The notes under the pieces: generated by a model | Told to the model about the DNA's origin: nothing | Databases searched by the model: none | Seen by the model: the letters and a program-made list of their open reading frames with translations, nothing else | Position numbers and translations under genes: made by a program | In this document: positions 1 through 8,808 of the stretch, one piece after another | How positions within the stretch are numbered: the stretch's first letter is position 1 | Layout of the letters: each line of letters starts with the position of its first letter | Origin: Pseudomaricurvus alcaniphilus | Lineage (GTDB): Bacteria > Pseudomonadota > Gammaproteobacteria > Pseudomonadales > Cellvibrionaceae | DNA: 64,000 nucleotides | NCBI RefSeq assembly: GCF_011440395.1 | Contig: NZ_JAAOIX010000005.1 | Coordinates: 1 to 64,000 of the forward strand | Direction of reading: 5' to 3'

Positions 1-30
1 CGCGGGCTTCGTCGCTGCGCTCCTCGTCCC

Positions 31-51
31 AATTCCGCCCGGGGCGGAATT
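31..51. repeat. 21-bp near-perfect palindrome at window edge
   Basis: AATTCCGCCC and its exact reverse complement flank a single central G. It lies beyond the terminator of the tRNA-Lys gene. No gene could be supported in positions 1-100, and the function is unknown. It may be part of a hairpin belonging to the gene outside the window. Confidence 0.4.
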
Positions 52-100
52 GGTCGAACCAGGGCGCTTCGAAGCAACAACCCGGCCCGACCCACCGGAC

Positions 101-143
101 AAACAAAAAAGGCCCACCCGATGGGTGAGCCTTTTTTGTTTGT
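101..143 (-). terminator. Rho-independent terminator of tRNA-Lys
   Basis: An inverted repeat (GGC-CCACCC, loop GAT, GGGTGA-GCC on the plus strand) is flanked by an A-run on one side and a T-run on the other, so it can end transcription in either direction. It begins two bases beyond the 3' CCA of the minus-strand tRNA. Confidence 0.8.
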
Positions 144-144
144 T

Positions 145-220
145 TGGTGGGTCGTGCTGGATTCGAACCAGCGACCAATTGGTTAAAAGCCAACTGCTCT
201 ACCAACTGAGCTAACGACCC
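145..220 (-). tRNA. tRNA-Lys (anticodon TTT)
   Basis: Read on the minus strand, the sequence folds as a complete cloverleaf. It has acceptor stem GGGTCGT/ACGACCC, D-stem GCTC/GAGC, anticodon loop CTTTTAA (anticodon TTT, lysine) and T-arm GCTGG-TTCGAAT-CCAGC. The discriminator is A and the CCA end is encoded. A tRNA-Lys next to queC is also the arrangement in Pseudomonas. Confidence 0.96.
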
Positions 221-232
221 GAAGAGGCGCAT

Positions 233-260
233 ATAATAATGATTTCAGATTAAAAGACAA
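233..260 (-). promoter_or_regulatory. Putative sigma70 promoter of tRNA-Lys
   Basis: On the minus strand TTGTCT (plus 255-260) and TATTAT (plus 233-238) are 16 bp apart. The -10 ends 12 bases before the mature tRNA 5' end, in an AT-rich stretch. Position and spacing suit a stable-RNA promoter. Confidence 0.55.
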
Positions 261-318
261 GCCTTTTTTAAACTTTTTATTTTTAATTATCTTCTATAAA
301 AACAATGGCTTAACTTAC

Positions 319-1089
319 TTAAATAGCGGCCTGGCAGACATAAAGGGTCGGGTCTGTCAAGCCCGCCTGCTGGAAGCCCTGGCGCCTCAAGCGACAGCTG
401 TCACACTTGCCACAGGCACGGCCCTCGGCGTCAGCCTGGTAGCAGGATACGGTGAGAGCGTAATCCACTCCCAGCGCCACCCCGGCCTGCACTATCTCGG
501 CCTTGGTCATATGGATCAGCGGGGCCTCGATGGTCAGTCGCTGCCCTTCTACCCCGGCCTTGGTGGCGAGGTTGGCCATGGTCTCAAAGGCAGCGATGTA
601 CTCCGGCCGGCAGTCCGGGTAGCCGGAGTAATCCACTGCATTGACCCCGACGAAGATCTTTTGCGCCTGCAGCACTTCCGCCCAGCCGAGGGCGATGGAT
701 AAAAACACGGTGTTGCGCGCCGGCACATAGGTGACGGGTATCCCGCTAGTCTCCTCCTCCGGCACGGCGATCGACATATCGGTCAGGGCGGAGCCGCCTA
801 TACTGGCCAGGTCCAGCGCCACCACTTTGTGCGCAGCGGCCCCCATGGCCAGCGAGGTACGTTCCGCTGCGGCCAGTTCGGCGCGGTGGCGCTGGCCGTA
901 ATCGAAACTCAGGGTATAGCATTCATAGCCCTGCTGTCGGGCCATGGCCAGTACAGTGGTGGAATCCAATCCACCGGACACCAGCACTACTGCCTTGCCA
1001 ACGCCGGGCTGGGGTTGCGGTCCGGAGGCATCTGTCTTCGCCGTGGCGGCGACTGCATCGGTAGCTGGTGTCTTGGCTGCTGAGGACAT
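319..1089 (-). CDS. queC: 7-cyano-7-deazaguanine synthase QueC
   Basis: QueC converts 7-carboxy-7-deazaguanine to preQ0 with ATP and ammonia, a cytosolic step towards queuosine in tRNA. The protein has 256 residues. The PP-loop SGGLDST is at about residues 38-44, and a C-terminal cysteine cluster ([15 protein letters not shown]) supplies the four zinc ligands. About 30 Ala/Thr-rich residues precede the first conserved strand, more than usual. The ATG at 1089 is the only reasonable start, so the extension seems real, though a frame-internal non-ATG start cannot be excluded. It is last in the minus-strand Tol-Pal/que cluster, after queE, whose product it uses. Confidence 0.95.
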   Translation of the reverse strand: MSSAAKTPATDAVAATAKTDASGPQPQPGVGKAVVLVSGGLDSTTVLAMARQQGYECYTLSFDYGQRHRAELAAAERTSLAMGAAAHKVVALDLASIGGSALTDMSIAVPEEETSGIPVTYVPARNTVFLSIALGWAEVLQAQKIFVGVNAVDYSGYPDCRPEYIAAFETMANLATKAGVEGQRLTIEAPLIHMTKAEIVQAGVALGVDYALTVSCYQADAEGRACGKCDSCRLRRQGFQQAGLTDPTLYVCQAAI

Positions 1090-1240
1090 TATTGCTCGCT
1101 GTATCTACTTAATTAGTTACTAGAAAATGGTTGCTGGACATTAGCCAATGGAAGGTAGCGAATCGGAATCGAGCCACAAAAAAATAGTCGCCCCTCCCTA
1201 ACCGGGCACTCTGACTTTTAACCTGAATTTCAGTGGCTTG

Positions 1241-1891
1241 TCAGTGACCCGGGGCATCGTTCCAGAGCAGCTTGTGCATCTGCAGCTGGAAGCGCACCGG
1301 CAGGTTATCCGCCAGAATCCATTCCGCCAGTTGTTTTTCATCCACCTGGCCGTAGCTGGGTGAAAACAGCACGTCACCGGCACGGCTGGCCAGCTGGTAC
1401 TGGTCCAGTTGCATCCGCGCCCACTCGTAATCCTGGCGATCGCAGATGACGAACTTGACCTGGTCGAGACGGGTCAAGTGGTCGATATTGGCGTACAAAT
1501 TTTTTGCCACCTCGCCGGACGCCGGGGTCTTCAGGTCCAGTACCTTGCACACCCGCGTATCCACCTCGGCCACTGGCAGGGCGCCACTGGTTTCCAGCGA
1601 CACCTGGTAGCCGCGCTCACACAGCGCCGTCAACAGCGGCAGGCAATCGGGCTGGGCCAGCGGCTCGCCGCCGGTCACACAGACATAGGCCGGCTTGAAT
1701 TCAGCCACAGTCGCGAGGATTTCTTGCAGCGACTGGCGCTTGCCGCCAAAGAAAGCGTATTCAGAATCGCAGTAAGTGCAGCGCAGGGGGCAGCCGGTCA
1801 GGCGCACGAACACCGTCGGCAGGCCCGTAAAACGGCCCTCCCCCTGGAGAGAGAAGAAGATTTCTGAAATTCGCAGTGTTGCGTCGAGCAT
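1241..1891 (-). CDS. queE: 7-carboxy-7-deazaguanine synthase QueE
   Basis: QueE is a radical-SAM enzyme that contracts 6-carboxytetrahydropterin to 7-carboxy-7-deazaguanine. The 216-residue protein carries the QueE-type motif CPLRCTYC (CxxxCxxC) near residue 33 for the 4Fe-4S cluster. ISEIFFSLQGEG near the N-terminus and the glycine-rich VTGGEPL are also typical. I chose the ATG at 1891, with an AGG nine bases upstream, over an in-frame TTG at 1912 that lacks a ribosome site. queD is not in this window. Confidence 0.94.
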   Translation of the reverse strand: MLDATLRISEIFFSLQGEGRFTGLPTVFVRLTGCPLRCTYCDSEYAFFGGKRQSLQEILATVAEFKPAYVCVTGGEPLAQPDCLPLLTALCERGYQVSLETSGALPVAEVDTRVCKVLDLKTPASGEVAKNLYANIDHLTRLDQVKFVICDRQDYEWARMQLDQYQLASRAGDVLFSPSYGQVDEKQLAEWILADNLPVRFQLQMHKLLWNDAPGH

Positions 1892-1994
1892 GCCCTGGTG
1901 CCTGTAAAGCAAAAAGGCGGGATTCTACCGAAAGCCGGCCCCACAAGCGAGCCGGATGTTCAAACAGCGCACCAACTGGGCGTTATGCAACCAG

Positions 1995-2795
1995 TCAGCG
2001 ATTCATATCGGCCAGGTAGGAGGCGGCCAACCTGGCGGCGTTGGTGCTACCCTGCGCCACTTCCTGCAGCAACTGCCGTGCCTTGGCGTTGTCACCCAGC
2101 TTGTGATAGACCGTGCCCAGCTTGTAAGTTGCATCCGGCGCCTTGGCGTGGCCCGCATGCTCACTCAGCAAGCGGGCAAACCACTGCCGCGCCTGCTCCA
2201 GGTCTCCCTGTAACAGGTAGATCTCCCCCAGCCAGTACTGGCTGTTAGGTGCGTACCGCCCCTTGGGATACTCGCTCAGGTACTGTTTGAAACTGACAAT
2301 AGCAGCGGCGTAGTCCTTTTTGCGCAGCACCAGGTCGATGGCGGTGCGATAGCGCTGCACCTCATCCGCCTGCTCGCCGACGATGTCCTCTGCGGTCTGC
2401 ACTGACTGTTCAGGCTGGCGCGGGCTGGCGGCCGGTGGAGCTGCTGCATCTGCAGTGCTGTCACTACTGGGCGCGGCTGCCCCGCCACCGGCCAGGGCAC
2501 TGATACGGCGATCAAGATTGACGTAATCGTCGAGGCGCTGCTGCTTCAGGCGTTTCAGCTCGTAGGATTGCTCCTCCAGCAGGCCACGCAGCTCGAGGAC
2601 TTCCTGCTGCAACAGCTGCATCTGGTAGAACATCTCCGACCGGCTGTCCATGGACTGCGAAGACGACGCCCGCGGCGGCGCAGCGGCCAGCCGATTATTC
2701 GACTCGACCACTGGCACCTGGGCCTGCGAGGTGCCGCTGGCAGCGACACAAGCCGCAGCCAGCAAGGCTGCGGTCATTGACCTTGTGATTTTCAT
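1995..2795 (-). CDS. cpoB: Cell division coordinator CpoB (YbgF)
   Basis: This is a periplasmic Tol-Pal accessory protein. In E. coli it links PBP1B activity to outer-membrane constriction. The 266 residues start with a cleavable signal peptide ending near SGTSQAQ. A coiled-coil trimerisation segment follows (about residues 50-100), then a Ser/Ala/Pro-rich linker, then TPR repeats of the YbgF type (YRTAIDLVLRKKDYAAAI.., NSQYWLGEIYLLQGDL.., ATYKLGTVYHKLGDN..). The gene starts 11 bases after pal, inside the tol-pal operon. Confidence 0.93.
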   Translation of the reverse strand: MKITRSMTAALLAAACVAASGTSQAQVPVVESNNRLAAAPPRASSSQSMDSRSEMFYQMQLLQQEVLELRGLLEEQSYELKRLKQQRLDDYVNLDRRISALAGGGAAAPSSDSTADAAAPPAASPRQPEQSVQTAEDIVGEQADEVQRYRTAIDLVLRKKDYAAAIVSFKQYLSEYPKGRYAPNSQYWLGEIYLLQGDLEQARQWFARLLSEHAGHAKAPDATYKLGTVYHKLGDNAKARQLLQEVAQGSTNAARLAASYLADMNR

Positions 2796-2806
2796 CAGCT
2801 CGATAA

Positions 2807-3307
2807 TTACTTCAATTCAACACGACGGTTCATGCTGTAGGCAGCTTCGGTGGTACCCATAACCGCCGGGTACTCTTCACCATAGCTCACTACCTCGATT
2901 AAAGAGGCATCGACTCCCTGCAGTACCAGGAAATCACGCACCGACTTGGCCCGGCGCTCGCCCAGGGCCATATTGTACTCCCTGGTGCCGCGCTCGTCGC
3001 CATGGCCTTCGAGACGAATCGGCCGCGGGTCGGTGCGCAGATAGCCAGCGTGAGCGGTCAACTCGGCCCGCGTCTCGGCTTTCAGTACCGACTTGTCAAA
3101 GTCGAAGTAAAAAACTGTGTTCAACTCTGGCATCGGCTCTTCCACTACCTGGGTAGAGGACAGATCCACCCCGGACGCCGTGCCGGTGCTGACCGGACCG
3201 GTATCGGCCATGCCGCCACTATCCGTGGTGGATGTGCTGGAACAACCTGCCAAAACCGCCATAACGACGGCCAGGGCCATACTTTGCTTTAATGCTGATG
3301 AGAGCAT
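2807..3307 (-). CDS. pal: Peptidoglycan-associated lipoprotein Pal
   Basis: Pal is an outer-membrane lipoprotein that binds peptidoglycan and TolB. The 166-residue product begins with a lipoprotein signal ending in lipobox LAGC. After a Ser/Thr-rich tether comes an OmpA-like domain with FDFDKSVL, the peptidoglycan motif GHGDERGTREYN and LGERRAKSVRDFL. The frame stays open a further 62 codons upstream. The ATG at 3307 is correct because it has an AGGAG eight bases before it and directly begins the signal peptide. Confidence 0.96.
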   Translation of the reverse strand: MLSSALKQSMALAVVMAVLAGCSSTSTTDSGGMADTGPVSTGTASGVDLSSTQVVEEPMPELNTVFYFDFDKSVLKAETRAELTAHAGYLRTDPRPIRLEGHGDERGTREYNMALGERRAKSVRDFLVLQGVDASLIEVVSYGEEYPAVMGTTEAAYSMNRRVELK

Positions 3308-3541
3308 ATTTTCACTCCTGGGTGAGATGGTTAAAAACGTTAATAATCGTGTGTGGGGGTTGCCTATCGGCGGCCGATATTGTGCCGGACACAACCCAAT
3401 ACAAGGGCATTCACTGATAATATTTTCTGTTTCAGCCGAGCCCGTCGATCGCCGCCGCCGGCCGCACAACGCAGGCTCGTCAAGCGGCGTCAAGGCCGCG
3501 CTTAAAACCGCTACTGTAATACGCTTGTGGTCGCTCCGCCA

Positions 3542-4834
3542 CTAAAAATACGGCGACCAACTGGGTTCGCGCACATCGCCCTGGCGGGAGGGCAACCTGA
3601 ACTTGACGCCGGCATCCAGTGACACCGCCGCCAGGATACCTTTATCGCCGTACTTGGTAGCGTACAGCAGCATGGCACCGTTCGGCGCGATGCTGGGTGA
3701 TTCATCCAGGGTAGTCTGGGTCAAGACCCGAATATCGCCCCGCACCAGGTCCTGGGTGGCGATATGAAACACACCTCGATGGCGGTGCACCATCACCAGG
3801 GTTTTGCCGTCCGGCGACAAGCGCGCCCTGGCGTTGTAGTCGCCCTCGAAGGTGAGGCGCTCGACCCGGCCACTGGCGAGTGCAACCTGATAGATCTGCG
3901 GCTTGCCGCCCCGGTCCGAGGTAAACACCAGGCTCTTGCCGTCGCTGGTCCAGTTGGGCTCGGTATCAATGGCGAAGTGGCGGGTGATGCGGGTGAAGAC
4001 GCCGGTGGCAATCTCCAGCACGTAGATTTCCGGGTTGCCATCCTTGGACAGCACCATGGCCAGCTTCTTGCCGTCCGGCGACCAGGCGGGCGCGCCGTTC
4101 AAGCCCTGGAAATTGGTCAGTTGCTGCCGCTCCGCGGTGGCAATCACCTGCCGAAAAATCGCCGGCCGGGTGGTTTCAAAGGAGACATAGGCAACTTCCT
4201 TGCCGTCCGGCGACCAGGCCGGCGACATAATCGGTTGCTTGGAGGTCAACAACACCCTCTCCCGCGCCCCGTCTGCATCCGCCAGCATCAGGCGAAAGCG
4301 CTCGGTGCCAAAGGCCTCGACATAGATGATCTTGGTGGAAAACGCACCGCGAATATTGGTGATCGCTTCATACACGGCGTCGCTGACCAGGTGCGCCATG
4401 TCCCGCAATTGGCTGGCGTTGCCGGTGACCTCGCGCTTGAACACCGGTTTGCGCGAGGGAATATCGTACAGCTCGAACTCCAGCTTCAAGGCTCCCGCCG
4501 GAGCGGCGGTCATATTGCCAATCAGCAAATACTCGGTGCCGAGAATGCTCCAGTCGCGATAAAACACCTCACCAGAGGAGCGCGGCAGGGACAGCATATC
4601 GCTGGTTGGCAGCGGCCGGAACTGGCCGCTGCGGCGCAAGTCGGCCTCCACTATGGCGCTGACATCTTCCGCCAGCGGCGCGCCGCCCCAACCAAAGGGG
4701 ACAATGGCGATGGGCGTGGGATTGTCGAGCCCCTGGGTAATCTCGATGGTCAACTCGGCCCGGGCGCTGCTCCATACCAGCAACACCAACACCCCCGCCA
4801 ACACACTTTTAACCTGCCTACTTATCGAAACCAA
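3542..4834 (-). CDS. tolB: Tol-Pal system beta-propeller protein TolB
   Basis: TolB is a periplasmic protein that interacts with Pal and with the TolA C-terminus. The 430 residues comprise a signal peptide (ending VWSSARA), an N-terminal alpha/beta domain, and a six-bladed propeller with repeated SPDGK motifs ([29 protein letters not shown] and others). The likely start is TTG at 4834, with GGAG nine bases upstream; no ATG fits before the signal peptide. The 234 bases between it and pal may hold an internal promoter. Confidence 0.96.
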   Translation of the reverse strand: MVSISRQVKSVLAGVLVLLVWSSARAELTIEITQGLDNPTPIAIVPFGWGGAPLAEDVSAIVEADLRRSGQFRPLPTSDMLSLPRSSGEVFYRDWSILGTEYLLIGNMTAAPAGALKLEFELYDIPSRKPVFKREVTGNASQLRDMAHLVSDAVYEAITNIRGAFSTKIIYVEAFGTERFRLMLADADGARERVLLTSKQPIMSPAWSPDGKEVAYVSFETTRPAIFRQVIATAERQQLTNFQGLNGAPAWSPDGKKLAMVLSKDGNPEIYVLEIATGVFTRITRHFAIDTEPNWTSDGKSLVFTSDRGGKPQIYQVALASGRVERLTFEGDYNARARLSPDGKTLVMVHRHRGVFHIATQDLVRGDIRVLTQTTLDESPSIAPNGAMLLYATKYGDKGILAAVSLDAGVKFRLPSRQGDVREPSWSPYF

Positions 4835-4865
4835 GCTGTATCACTCCAAACTGCTGCAGGACCGG

Positions 4866-5693
4866 CTACTGGCGCAAATCCTGCGGATCAAAGACCAGGG
4901 TTAACTGGCGAAAATAACGTTCGAACATATCCGGTGGCATGTCTTTTAAAACTTCAAACCGCCCCACCTTGTTGACGGCCTGCTCCGCGGAGCGGTCGAA
5001 GGCACTGTTGCCACTGCTCTTGATCACGGCGACGTGGATAACGTCACCAGTGGGCACCAGCTGAATGCGCAGCTCGCATTTCATGCCCCGCCGCGCCGAC
5101 GGCGGGCGACTCCAGCTGCGCTCAATCTTGTCGGCCATGGCTGCCACGTAACTCTGCGCCGTTGCCTCGCTTTCCTGCGCCATCAACATCTCTTTCTCTT
5201 CCGCCAGGGCATCGGCGAAGGCCGCCTCCTGGGAGCGCTGGCGCTCCAGCTCGCGCTGGCGTCGTTGCTGTTCCAGGCGTTCTTTTTCCAGCCGCTCTTT
5301 TTCCTGTCGTTCCCGCTCCAGCTTTTGCTGGCGTAATTTTTCCTGCTCCGCCTGCTGCTTTTTCTTCTCTTCTGCCAATTTGCGCAAGCGTTCGCGCTCG
5401 GCCTTCTCCGTGGCCAGGCGTTTTTTTTCTGCTGCCTCGACTTCCCGCTGGCGCTGCTGGGCGCTGACATCCACGACCTTGGGTTTCGGCGCGGCAGTCT
5501 GTTTCGGCTTTTCCGACTCGGGTTTCAGCGCTACCAGCCGCGCCTCCACATAGCGCGGTGCCACCTTCTGCTTCGGCTCCGAGGCCGCTTCCCAGCCCCA
5601 GACCACTGCCAGCACCAACAGTCCGTGCAACCCCACACTCACCACCGTCGGCAGCAGGTAGTCGTTCGCTTTTACCTGGTGTGTGGGCGCCAT
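4866..5693 (-). CDS. tolA: Cell envelope integrity protein TolA
   Basis: TolA is an inner-membrane protein spanning the periplasm that couples TolQR proton-motive work to TolB and Pal. The 275 residues have one N-terminal transmembrane helix (about 15-35). A long charged helical domain rich in Lys/Glu/Arg/Gln (about 65-180) follows, then a compact C-terminal TonB-like domain (KIERSWSRPPSARRGMKCEL.. to the end). It starts two bases after tolR. The helical domain is shorter than that of E. coli TolA. Confidence 0.94.
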   Translation of the reverse strand: MAPTHQVKANDYLLPTVVSVGLHGLLVLAVVWGWEAASEPKQKVAPRYVEARLVALKPESEKPKQTAAPKPKVVDVSAQQRQREVEAAEKKRLATEKAERERLRKLAEEKKKQQAEQEKLRQQKLERERQEKERLEKERLEQQRRQRELERQRSQEAAFADALAEEKEMLMAQESEATAQSYVAAMADKIERSWSRPPSARRGMKCELRIQLVPTGDVIHVAVIKSSGNSAFDRSAEQAVNKVGRFEVLKDMPPDMFERYFRQLTLVFDPQDLRQ

Positions 5694-5695
5694 AG

Positions 5696-6118
5696 CTACC
5701 TGGGAGGCTCAGTGACCAGGCCCACGGATTCCGCCCCGGCGCCCTGCAGAGCCGTCATCAGCGCCACCACCAGGCCGTAATCGACGGCGGTATCACCCCA
5801 GACCAGCACTGCGGTATTGGGCTTTTGCCGCAGTACTTTGCCCACGGTATCGGTTATCTGTGCCAACGGCTTGGCCACCTTTTCGTCTTTGCCCAAATTC
5901 AAATAGTACTGCCCCGCTGCATCCACTGACACGATCAGCGGCTCATCCTGCTTGTCATCCAGCGGCGCCGATGCCGCCGCCGGCAACTCCACCTTCACCC
6001 CTTGCATCAGCAGTGGCGCGGTCACCATAAACACCACCAACAACACCAGCATGACATCGATGTAGGGCACTACATTGATTTCCGCCATGGGCTTTTTTCT
6101 GATCTTGCGACGAAACAT
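5696..6118 (-). CDS. tolR: Proton-channel subunit TolR
   Basis: TolR is an ExbD/TolR-family inner-membrane protein and a partner of TolQ in the proton-driven motor. The 140 residues show a short basic cytoplasmic end and one transmembrane helix. The helix carries the essential aspartate in NVVPYIDVMLVLLVVFM. A periplasmic domain follows, ending with the family's terminal region. It is tightly spaced between tolQ and tolA. Confidence 0.96.
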   Translation of the reverse strand: MFRRKIRKKPMAEINVVPYIDVMLVLLVVFMVTAPLLMQGVKVELPAAASAPLDDKQDEPLIVSVDAAGQYYLNLGKDEKVAKPLAQITDTVGKVLRQKPNTAVLVWGDTAVDYGLVVALMTALQGAGAESVGLVTEPPR

Positions 6119-6153
6119 ATCGGCTCGAAACTGACTGGGTTAGGGGTTGCTGC

Positions 6154-6837
6154 TTATTTACTGTGCGCCTGGCGGTGCAGAATCGCGCTGAACTCTTCCG
6201 CAAAGGTATCGTAGTTGTTGATCAGGGTTTCAGCGGTAGCCGAAAAACGGTTGTAGGCAAGCACCGCGGGAATCGCAGCAAACAGCCCCATGGCCGTGGC
6301 CACCAGGGCTTCCGAGATGCCGGGCGCCACCGTGGCCAGGGTTGCCTGGTGCACATTGGCCAGCCCGCGAAAAGAATTCATGATGCCCCACACGGTACCG
6401 AACAAACCAATATAGGGGCTAACCGAGGCGACGCTGGCCAGAAACGACAGGTTTGCCTCCAACTTGCCCTCCTCCCGGGACAGGGCCACACGCATCGCTC
6501 GCTGGGTGCCCTCCATGATCGTGTCCGGATCGAGCCCACCCTGCTGGCGCAGGCGACTGAACTCCTTAAAACCGGCGCGAAAAATATTTTCCACACCGTC
6601 GACCACCTTGCCCGCCTGGTTGCCCTGGCGGTAGAGTTGGTTGAGGTCTATCCCGGACCAGAAAGTATCCTCAAACTCGGCAAACAAATTCCGGGCCTGG
6701 TACTGGTAGCGACCGCGCTGGATGATCATGACCCAGGAAATGATGGACGCAACAAATAGAATCAGCATGACCAGCTGCACCAGCAGACTGGCATTGACAA
6801 TCAAACTGACAATGGAGAGTGACTCAACTTCGGCCAT
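6154..6837 (-). CDS. tolQ: Proton-channel subunit TolQ
   Basis: TolQ is a MotA/TolQ/ExbB-family protein with three transmembrane helices. The 227 residues include the conserved GTVWGIMNSFRGL and the pore-lining helix ATAMGLFAAIPAVLAYN. I start it at the ATG at 6837, with AAGGA upstream. A TTG nine bases earlier directly abuts the ribosome site and cannot be used. It is the first Tol structural gene after ybgC. Confidence 0.96.
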   Translation of the reverse strand: MAEVESLSIVSLIVNASLLVQLVMLILFVASIISWVMIIQRGRYQYQARNLFAEFEDTFWSGIDLNQLYRQGNQAGKVVDGVENIFRAGFKEFSRLRQQGGLDPDTIMEGTQRAMRVALSREEGKLEANLSFLASVASVSPYIGLFGTVWGIMNSFRGLANVHQATLATVAPGISEALVATAMGLFAAIPAVLAYNRFSATAETLINNYDTFAEEFSAILHRQAHSK

Positions 6838-6902
6838 AGCCCACAATTCCTTCGAAAAATTTTTCCCACCAATCCGGGAAGACAGCCTGGGGTTTTAAGC
6901 AT

Positions 6903-7304
6903 TCACTGATAGGCCTTTACCGCCCGCCAGACCTCTTCCGGCATGGCCACAGGCTTCATGGTCTCCCGCTGCACACAGGCGACTTTGATATCGGCCCGGC
7001 AAATGGGTTCCCCGTTGCGCAAAATAGATTGGCTGAAGCTCATGTAACTGCGCGCCAACTTACTGATAGTTGCGGTAACCGTCAACTGGTCATCGAGCAA
7101 AGCCGGTCGCAAATAGGCTATTTCTGCCGAATGCACCACAAACAGCCGGTCGTCCGCCACCATGGCCGGCTTGTCGAAGCCAAGGGTGCGCAGGCATTCG
7201 GTGCGGGCGCGCTCCATAAATTTGAGATAATTGACGTAGTAGACAATACCGCCGGCGTCGGTGTCTTCGATATACACCCGCAGGGGCATTTGAAAGCAGG
7301 ACAT
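6903..7304 (-). CDS. ybgC: Tol-Pal-associated acyl-CoA thioesterase YbgC
   Basis: YbgC is a hotdog-fold thioesterase encoded with tol-pal; it acts on acyl-CoA or acyl-ACP at the cytoplasmic face. The 133-residue protein has the family motif YIEDTDAGGIVYYVNYLKF, with the catalytic Asp in EDTD, and the usual length. The ATG at 7304 has a GAGG seven bases upstream. An in-frame TTG six bases earlier is less likely. Confidence 0.94.
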   Translation of the reverse strand: MSCFQMPLRVYIEDTDAGGIVYYVNYLKFMERARTECLRTLGFDKPAMVADDRLFVVHSAEIAYLRPALLDDQLTVTATISKLARSYMSFSQSILRNGEPICRADIKVACVQRETMKPVAMPEEVWRAVKAYQ

Positions 7305-7484
7305 GCACAAGCCTCGAGAACTCTGTGTTAGCGGCCGGGGTACACTCTGCGGGGAAGAAAGTTACCCGGTGCCGCCAGGCATTGGGCAACAACTGCGAGC
7401 GCGGCCTGGACCGCGGCTTATATACTACAGGGATACGGCAGGCAATCGCTAGTGCAGTGCCTTATATATGACGCTGCACCAGCC

Positions 7485-8525
7485 TCAGGAGTCAGGTTGC
7501 AATTGTTTGGGCAAGTCCAGCCCCAGATGCCGGTAGGCCAGCGCCGTCACCACCCGGCCGCGCTGGGTGCGGGCCATATAGCCCTGCTGGATCAGGTAGG
7601 GCTCCAGCACGTCTTCGATGGTATCCCGCTCTTCACTGATGGCGGCAGCCAGGCTCTCGACCCCCACCGGCCCGCCGGCAAAACGTTCGATAACCGCCAG
7701 CAGCAAACGGCGGTCCATATGGTCAAAACCCACCTTGTCGACATTGAGCATATTCAGGGCCAGGTCCGCCATATCCCGGTTGACCCTGCCGTCACCTTTT
7801 ACCTCGGCAAAATCCCGCACCCGACGCAGCAGTCGGTTGGCGATACGCGGTGTCCCGCGGGAGCGCCGCGCCACTTCAAAGGCGCCCTCCGGGTCCATGG
7901 GAATACCCATCAAGCGGGCCGAGCGGGTGACGATATGGGTGAGATCCTCAACGTTGTAGAACTCCAGCCGCTGCACTATGCCGAAGCGGTCGCGCAGGGG
8001 GGAAGTCAACAGGCCGGCCCGGGTGGTGGCTCCCACCAGGGTAAAGGGCGGTAAATCCAGCTTGATCGAGCGCGCCGCCGGCCCCTCGCCGATCATAATA
8101 TCCAGCTGGTAGTCTTCCATGGCCGGGTAGAGAATTTCTTCGACGTTGGGGCTGAGGCGATGAATTTCATCGATAAACAGCACATCCCCAGGCTCCAGGT
8201 TGGTCATCAGCGCCGCCAGGTCACCGGCTTTTTCCAGCACCGGTCCGGAGGTCGTTTTCAGCGACACCCCCATTTCCCAGGCGACGATATTCGCCAGCGT
8301 GGTCTTGCCCAGGCCCGGGGGCCCGAATATCAGGGTATGGTCCAGCGCTTCGCCCCGGGCCCGGGCCGCCTGGATAAAGATTTCCATCTGCTCCCTGACT
8401 GCCGGCTGGCCGACGTAATCGGCCAACGCCCGCGGTCGCACGGCCCGATCCTGCACGTCCTCGGTGACCCGAACCTCGGCGTCAAGCAGGCGCTCGCTGG
8501 CGGCAAACTGGTCTTTTTCAATCAT
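7485..8525 (-). CDS. ruvB: Holliday junction branch migration ATPase RuvB
   Basis: RuvB is a hexameric AAA+ motor that drives branch migration with RuvA. The 346 residues contain Walker [13 protein letters not shown], Walker [10 protein letters not shown], sensor GATTRAGLL, and a C-terminal winged helix ending in [14 protein letters not shown]. The length is standard. It is unusually far from ruvA (279 bases) because a 169-bp repeat element and about 114 further bases lie between them. ruvB may therefore need its own promoter. Confidence 0.97.
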   Translation of the reverse strand: MIEKDQFAASERLLDAEVRVTEDVQDRAVRPRALADYVGQPAVREQMEIFIQAARARGEALDHTLIFGPPGLGKTTLANIVAWEMGVSLKTTSGPVLEKAGDLAALMTNLEPGDVLFIDEIHRLSPNVEEILYPAMEDYQLDIMIGEGPAARSIKLDLPPFTLVGATTRAGLLTSPLRDRFGIVQRLEFYNVEDLTHIVTRSARLMGIPMDPEGAFEVARRSRGTPRIANRLLRRVRDFAEVKGDGRVNRDMADLALNMLNVDKVGFDHMDRRLLLAVIERFAGGPVGVESLAAAISEERDTIEDVLEPYLIQQGYMARTQRGRVVTALAYRHLGLDLPKQLQPDS

Positions 8526-8596
8526 CGAACATTCTCAACAGGCTGTGCCCCGGTTGCGGCAGCGGACACCAGTGCAGTGCCCTGAATAGTAGTGTC

Positions 8597-8617
8597 CTGT
8601 ATAGATGGCGTATACAG
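8597..8617. promoter_or_regulatory. Inverted repeat upstream of ruvB
   Basis: CTGTATA and TATACAG are perfect 7-bp arms around a 7-base spacer, about 72-92 bases before the ruvB start. The arms resemble LexA half-sites, but the CTGT..ACAG spacing is 13 rather than the 8 used by gammaproteobacterial LexA. It is either an operator of another regulator or a decayed SOS box. Confidence 0.35.
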
Positions 8618-8639
8618 CGAACGGCTAAAGGGCCAGGTA

Positions 8640-8808
8640 CTAGGAGCCTGTCGGACTTAGGGTTGCCCTGCTGCGAAAAAGCCGAGTTTGGCCATTTTTC
8701 AACCATTTTCTCGTTAAATAGAACCACTATTCGCCTCAAAAATGGTTAAAAACTGACTCAAATCGGACTTTCTCTCGCTACGGGCACCTAAGTCCGACAG
8801 GCTCCTAG
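8640..8808. mobile_element. 169-bp MITE-like element, copy 1 (ruvA/ruvB)
   Basis: Both ends read CTAGGAGCCTGTCGGACTTA inwards, giving a perfect terminal inverted repeat of 22 bp. An internal inverted repeat (AACCATTTT / AAAATGGTT) makes the whole element foldable. Copies at 29428 and 46067 have the same length; this copy differs from the latter at one position and from the former at three. No protein is encoded. The CTAG at the 8805 end supplies the TAG stop of ruvA. The size, inverted repeats and copy number suggest a non-autonomous element mobilised by a transposase encoded elsewhere. Confidence 0.85.

Noticed and set aside
1090-1240. PreQ1 riboswitch for the que genes
   Set aside because: The gap upstream of queC shows no preQ1 aptamer-like hairpin/pseudoknot, and the genes sit at the end of a long operon.
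3764-4975. 403-codon plus-strand frame across tolB
   Set aside because: It is antisense to a well-supported tolB, with no ribosome site or domain.
8597-8617. LexA box for ruvB
   Set aside because: The arms CTGTATA/TATACAG look right, but the spacing between CTGT and ACAG is 13 rather than 8. It is kept only as an unnamed inverted repeat.
8518-8739. Short minus-strand protein starting MRRIVVLFNEKMV (also seen near 46166)
   Set aside because: The frame lies inside the repeated 169-bp element and runs out into different flanking sequence at each copy, so it is not a gene.
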